64,000 bases of DNA from Parasedimentitalea denitrificans (GTDB taxonomy: Bacteria; Pseudomonadota; Alphaproteobacteria; Rhodobacterales; Rhodobacteraceae), in NCBI RefSeq assembly GCF_011813015.1, contig NZ_QHLQ01000004.1, forward strand, positions 1-64,000, written 5' to 3'. Below, piece after piece: positions 60,036-64,000 of the stretch. Made by a program: the position numbers and the translations under genes. Under the pieces are notes generated by a model, which worked only from the letters and a program-made list of their open reading frames with translations, had not been told where the DNA came from and did not search any database. Each line of letters opens with the position of its first letter. Position 1 is the first letter of the stretch.

Positions 60036-60545
60036 ATGTATTCATTTCAACAAACCCTTTGCTGTGTTTCAGCTTCTATTGGCTTGCTCCTTGCCCCTCC
60101 GGCTATGGCCCAAGAGGTCCCCAAAGAAGGGCCAGTTGATTTTGTCGTCACAACGACAGGTGAGGCCACGATACTTGCCGCCAGCCAAGGCACGATGCAG
60201 CTGAATTACGAGGTCATCGGCATGCGTGACACTTTGGAAAGTGGCGTGAATGGTGTCGCCAGCTTGCATTGTGTTGGTGCGGCCTCAGTCTTTGACGGAA
60301 AATTCGACAACGAGAGCGGCTTGTGCCGCACCACCTACCCTGATGGCAGCACAACTGTGATCCGATACGGAGGCGCAGGCATTTTGGGCAGTACAGCCGA
60401 AGGCAAATGGTCCTTTATTGGCGGCACTGGCACGTTTGCCGGTATTACTGGCGGTGGAGCCTATTCAAGAATATCTGGTCCGCCCCCCCGTGAAAACAGT
60501 TTTGCGTCACGCAACACGGTGACCGGAAATTACGAACTACCCTGA
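60036..60545 (+). CDS. Secreted protein of unknown function (169 aa)
   Basis: A 169-residue exported protein. A Sec signal peptide (MYSFQQTLCCVSASIGLLLA, cleavage after AMA) precedes a mature part rich in Gly, Thr and Ser with beta-type alternation. Two cysteines (in LHCVGAA and GLCRTTY) may form a disulfide. The C-terminal half has WSFIGGTGTFAGITGGGAYS, which recalls the G-T-G-x-F/Y-x-G-x-T-G-x-G strand pattern of small barrel proteins (dirigent or allene-oxide-cyclase-like), but I cannot assign the family. The ATG at 60036 has AGGAGG; the frame to 59910 overlaps mtgA and is rejected. It stands alone, divergent from mtgA. Confidence 0.78.
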   Translation: MYSFQQTLCCVSASIGLLLAPPAMAQEVPKEGPVDFVVTTTGEATILAASQGTMQLNYEVIGMRDTLESGVNGVASLHCVGAASVFDGKFDNESGLCRTTYPDGSTTVIRYGGAGILGSTAEGKWSFIGGTGTFAGITGGGAYSRISGPPPRENSFASRNTVTGNYELP

Positions 60546-60549
60546 AACG

Positions 60550-60581
60550 AAAAAGCCCTCGCAACTGAAGTTGCGAGGGCC
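60550..60581 (-). terminator. Terminator of gltB (also ends the secreted-protein gene)
   Basis: GCCCTCGCAAC (60555-60565) and GTTGCGAGGGC (60570-60580) form a perfect 11-bp stem with a TGAA/TTCA tetraloop. On the minus strand it is followed by TTTTTCGTTTC, a good terminator tail. On the plus strand the stem is followed only by CTTAG. Confidence 0.88.
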
Positions 60582-60605
60582 TTAGTTCGTTGAAGGTATA
60601 TTTAA

Positions 60606-63600
60606 TTACTCAGCAGGAACTGCTGCTTCTTCGACCGACAGAGGGTGCGGGATGTGTACCAGCATCTCAATCGGGCAGACCTGAACAAAGTTTGCCTTTT
60701 CACCGTCCCAGTGCTGCAGGATATCAGCGGCCTTACGGCTACCAGTTTCCTCTAGATGACGCTCAATCAAGCCTTTCAACTGATCCTCCCAATGCGCCAC
60801 AGTGACTGGATTAGTAACAAGGGTTTCCATGTTCATCATAGGTTGGGCTTTGCCTTCGGGGTCATACAGGTACGCCATGCCGCCAGTCATCCCGGCGCCA
60901 AAGTTGGCACCAATCGTTCCCAGAATAACTGCAACACCACCGGTCATGTATTCACAGCCACAGGCGCCGCAGCCCTCGATCACCACTTTGGCACCCGAGT
61001 TGCGCACCGCAAACCGTTCACCGGCGCGACCTGCTGCGAACATATAACCATCAGTCGCACCATACAGAACGGTGTTGCCGATAATGGTGTTATCCGATGC
61101 TGTCAGCGGGCTGACCTGCGGAGGACGGACTACGATGGTACCACCGGACAGGCCCTTACCAACATAGTCGTTGGCATCGCCTGATACTTCCAGCTTTAGC
61201 CCCGGTGCTGCAAAGGCGCCCAGTGACTGACCAGCCGAACCCTGCAGTTTCACCGTCAAGTGATCGGGCTGGAACGAATTTCGCATACCAAAGTTGCGTA
61301 CGATGTGGCTGGATGTCCGAGTGCCCACGGTACGGTGCGTGTTTTGCACCGCATAGGACAGTTGCATCTTTTCGCCGTCTTCCAAGAACCGGGCTGCATC
61401 GCGCACGATTTCAGAGTCCAGCGTATCAGGCACCACGTTGCGAACCTTGTCGCGGTTGTAGATGATGTCAGCCGAGCCATCGACAGTGATAAGCAGCGGG
61501 TTCAGATCCAAGTCATCCAAATGGGCCGACCCACGGCTAACCTGTGCCAGCAGATCCGCACGACCAATCACTTCGTCCATGCTGCGCGCACCGATTGAAG
61601 CCAGCAGTTCACGGACTTCCTGTGCGTAGAAGGTGATCAGGTTCACAACCTTGTCCGCAGCGTTGTCTACAAACTTGGCACGCAGAGCTGGATCTTGGGT
61701 ACAGACGCCAACTGGGCAGGTGTTCGACTGGCACTGACGCACCATGATACAGCCCATCGCGATCAGGGCAGCAGTACCAATACCGTATTCCTCGGCGCCC
61801 AGCATCGCAGCCATCATGATGTCACGACCGGTGCGCAAGCCACCGTCGGTCCGCAGGGTGACGCGGCCACGAAGGTTGTTCATGCTCAGAACCTGATGTG
61901 CTTCGGTCAGGCCCATTTCCCATGGCAGGCCAGCATATTTGATCGAGGTCGCCGGAGAGGCACCTGTGCCACCGTTGTGCCCGGAAATCAGGATCACGTC
62001 TGCCTTGGCCTTGGCCACGCCAGCCGCAATGGTGCCAACACCTGACGACGCCACCAGTTTCACTGTCACCTTACAGCGTGGGTTGATCTGCTTGAGGTCA
62101 TAGATCAACTGCGCCAGATCCTCGATCGAGTAGATATCGTGGTGCGGCGGAGGCGAGATAAGCGTCACACCTTTGGTTGAGTGACGCAGACGCGCGATCA
62201 GGTCTGTGACCTTCATACCCGGCAGCTGACCACCCTCACCCGGCTTGGCACCTTGGGCCACCTTGATTTCCAGCTCTTCACACTGGTTCAGGTATTCGGC
62301 GGTGACGCCAAACCGGCCCGATGCAACTTGTTTGATCTTAGCGGATGGGTTGTCCCCATTTGGTTCTGGCACAAAGTGTGCCGGATCTTCACCACCCTCA
62401 CCCGAGTCGGACTTAGCACCGATGCGGTTCATTGCAACGTTCAGGCTTTTGTGGGCTTCAGGCGACAACGCGCCCAGAGACATGCCCGGGGTGACAAAGC
62501 GTTTGCGAATCGAAGTAATGCTTTCGACTTCTTCAATCGGCACAGCTTTGCCAAGAGGCTTGATGTCGAGCAGGTCACGCAGGTGGATTGGCGGATTGCT
62601 TCGCATTTTGGTCGAATACTGCTTCCACAGTTCGAACGATGCCTTATCGCAAGCCATCTGCAACAGCTTCATCGAGTTAGCTTCCCAAGCGTGTGTCTCA
62701 CCCGACTTACGCGCCTTGTAGAAGCCGCCAACAGGCAGCACATCCAGGCCATTTTTCCAGCCCTTGGCATGGGCTTGTTCGGCCTTGGTTTGAATGCCAG
62801 TCACACCGATGCCCGAGATCCGGCTGGTCATGCCCGGGAAGAATTCGGCGCACATCGCGCGCGACAGGCCTACGGCCTCAAAGTTCAACCCGCCGCGGTA
62901 AGAGGAAATCACCGAGATGCCCATCTTGGCCATGATCTTGAGCAGGCCCTGATCAATCGCTTCACGGTAGCGGGTAATGTTCTCTGTCAGGGTGCCGTCC
63001 AGCAAACCGCGCTCAACACGTTCAGCAATCGAATCTTCGGCCAGATAGGCGTTTACAACGGTTGCACCACAACCGATCAGCACCGCAAAGTAATGCGGGT
63101 CAATGCATTCTGCAGACCGAACGTTTAGCGAGCAGAATGTGCGCAGCCCCTTACGTGTCAGATGCGAATGCACTGCGCTGGTCGCCAGGATCATGGGCAT
63201 CGCAACCCGGTCGGCATCAGAATGCTGGTCCGTCAGGACCAAATGGCCAGCGCCAGACCGCACGGCCTCTTCTGTTTCAGCACGAACACGTGCCAAAGCG
63301 TCACTTAACGCGCCTTCACCGGGGGTAAATGTACAATCAATCTCGGCCAGAGGCGCGTTGAACTCTGCTGTCAGCTTGTCCCATTGAGCATTACCCACGA
63401 ATGGGCTCTCCAACACGATGATCTCGGTCTGGCTGCTGCTTTCTTCCAACACGTTCTTGAGGTTACCAAAACGAGTTTTCAGGCTCATCACCCGGAACTC
63501 ACGTAGGGAATCGATTGGTGGATTGGTGACCTGAGAGAAGTTCTGGCGGAAGAAGTGGCTTAGTGGACGGTACATCTTGGACAGAACCGCGCTGGGAGTG

Positions 63601-64000
63601 TCATCTCCCATCGAGGCAAGGGTTTCTTTGCCGTCTTCAGCCATAGGAGACAAGATCTGCTCCAACTCCTCCATGGTGTAACCTGCCGCACTTTGACGTT
63701 TGTGCAACTCTTTTCCGGTGAACAAAGGCTGTTCAGTTACACCAGACAGGGTTTCTTCGAGGTTGTTGATCTTGCCAACCCAGTCGCCAAACGGACGCGC
63801 CGCGGCCAGCTGATCTTTGATTTCGGTATCGCGGAACAGTTTGCCTTCTTTCATATCCACGGCAATCATCTGCCCCGGACCCAAGGCGCCCTTGGCGACC
63901 ACAGTGCCTTCATCAATCGGCACCATACCTGCCTCAGACCCTGCGATCAGCAGATCGTCACCAGTGATGACATAACGCATCGGACGCAAACCATTGCGAT
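60606..64000 (-). CDS. gltB: Glutamate synthase large subunit, partial (5' end beyond the window)
   Basis: The alpha subunit of NADPH glutamate synthase, which makes two glutamates from glutamine and 2-oxoglutarate. The reading frame is open from the right edge (63998 downward, opening RNGLRPMRYVITGDD) to the stop at 60606, about 1130 of the usual 1,500 residues. Missing are the glutaminase domain and its N-terminal cysteine. Present are the central domain, the FMN-binding synthase domain (PPHHDIYSIEDLAQLIYDL, SGHNGGTGASPATSIKYAGL), the [3Fe-4S] cysteines in CIMVRQCQSNTCPVGVC and the C-terminal GXGXG beta-helix. gltD is not in the window. A strong terminator follows. Confidence 0.95.
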   Translation of the reverse strand, partial: RNGLRPMRYVITGDDLLIAGSEAGMVPIDEGTVVAKGALGPGQMIAVDMKEGKLFRDTEIKDQLAAARPFGDWVGKINNLEETLSGVTEQPLFTGKELHKRQSAAGYTMEELEQILSPMAEDGKETLASMGDDTPSAVLSKMYRPLSHFFRQNFSQVTNPPIDSLREFRVMSLKTRFGNLKNVLEESSSQTEIIVLESPFVGNAQWDKLTAEFNAPLAEIDCTFTPGEGALSDALARVRAETEEAVRSGAGHLVLTDQHSDADRVAMPMILATSAVHSHLTRKGLRTFCSLNVRSAECIDPHYFAVLIGCGATVVNAYLAEDSIAERVERGLLDGTLTENITRYREAIDQGLLKIMAKMGISVISSYRGGLNFEAVGLSRAMCAEFFPGMTSRISGIGVTGIQTKAEQAHAKGWKNGLDVLPVGGFYKARKSGETHAWEANSMKLLQMACDKASFELWKQYSTKMRSNPPIHLRDLLDIKPLGKAVPIEEVESITSIRKRFVTPGMSLGALSPEAHKSLNVAMNRIGAKSDSGEGGEDPAHFVPEPNGDNPSAKIKQVASGRFGVTAEYLNQCEELEIKVAQGAKPGEGGQLPGMKVTDLIARLRHSTKGVTLISPPPHHDIYSIEDLAQLIYDLKQINPRCKVTVKLVASSGVGTIAAGVAKAKADVILISGHNGGTGASPATSIKYAGLPWEMGLTEAHQVLSMNNLRGRVTLRTDGGLRTGRDIMMAAMLGAEEYGIGTAALIAMGCIMVRQCQSNTCPVGVCTQDPALRAKFVDNAADKVVNLITFYAQEVRELLASIGARSMDEVIGRADLLAQVSRGSAHLDDLDLNPLLITVDGSADIIYNRDKVRNVVPDTLDSEIVRDAARFLEDGEKMQLSYAVQNTHRTVGTRTSSHIVRNFGMRNSFQPDHLTVKLQGSAGQSLGAFAAPGLKLEVSGDANDYVGKGLSGGTIVVRPPQVSPLTASDNTIIGNTVLYGATDGYMFAAGRAGERFAVRNSGAKVVIEGCGACGCEYMTGGVAVILGTIGANFGAGMTGGMAYLYDPEGKAQPMMNMETLVTNPVTVAHWEDQLKGLIERHLEETGSRKAADILQHWDGEKANFVQVCPIEMLVHIPHPLSVEEAAVPAE

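Noticed and set aside
62181..63128. 315-residue plus-strand frame opposite gltB
   Set aside because: Shadow of gltB; composition rich in Cys, His and Arg with no recognisable motif.
1..64000. CRISPR array, prophage, defence island or toxin-antitoxin pair
   Set aside because: No spaced direct repeats, cas genes, phage structural genes, or paired small toxin/antitoxin frames were seen on either strand.

Overview
The window looks like chromosomal DNA of a Roseobacter-group alphaproteobacterium (Rhodobacterales). This is inferred from the moderately GC-rich code, the petA-petB-petC form of the cytochrome bc1 operon, a petP/petR-like regulator pair, a riboswitch-controlled type II lumazine synthase, a box-type aerobic benzoyl-CoA pathway, and TRAP and DMT transporter families typical of marine roseobacters. 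Most of the sequence is ordinary core genome. I see no CRISPR array, prophage or rRNA operon.

Layout. 0-0.9 kb is a junction region: the end of an IS5-family element (cut by the window edge), a small unassigned membrane ORF, tRNA-Arg(CCT) and the 5' quarter of a second tRNA. 0.9-3.2 kb holds a GntR-type LacI regulator translationally coupled to a YcaQ-like DNA glycosylase. 3.2-14.5 kb is an aerobic benzoate module: BoxR-type regulator, 4HBT thioesterase, boxA, a 58-residue Cys-motif protein, boxB, boxC, a benzoate-CoA ligase and a TRAP transporter. TGCA-N6-TGCA-like palindromes lie in front of boxR, boxC, the ligase gene and the TRAP operon, so the module reads as one regulon. 14.7-21.9 kb has an FAH-family hydrolase, a peptide-type ABC transporter and a ProC-like reductase. 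22-28.8 kb has tRNA-Lys, dapF, mtaB, petC-petB-petA (minus strand), a GST and a PaiB-like protein. 28.9-35 kb has a LysE exporter, FMN riboswitch with ribH, TPP riboswitch with thiBPQ (minus strand), and aroC. 35-42 kb has a MerR/CDF metal pair, a DMT transporter, a divergent SDR/LysR pair, ilvE, the petP/petR-like pair and a DsbA-fold protein. 42-48 kb has a delta-class carbonic anhydrase, the operon HDAC-like deacetylase/xseB/ispA-like/dxs, and a YeeZ-like protein. 48-53.5 kb has a large fusion of an APH-type kinase with a capsule-glycosyltransferase-like domain, then the ade-amn purine operon. 53.6-64 kb has HU, two exporters, a DUF4202 protein, msrB-msrA, queG, a GST, mtgA, a secreted protein of unknown function and gltB (5' end outside the window).

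How the genes work together. The benzoate module would import an aromatic acid (TRAP), activate it to benzoyl-CoA (ligase), epoxidise it (BoxAB) and open the ring (BoxC); BoxR senses the CoA ester. The aldehyde dehydrogenase for the next step (boxD) is not in the window. The ade-amn pair would run AMP to adenine to hypoxanthine. The thi and rib loci are each headed by the riboswitch for their product cofactor.

The observations most worth following up are the kinase-glycosyltransferase fusion (48094-49998), the 58-residue Cys protein inside the box operon (5885-6061), the reconstructed BoxR operator set, and a DapF whose second catalytic cysteine is serine.
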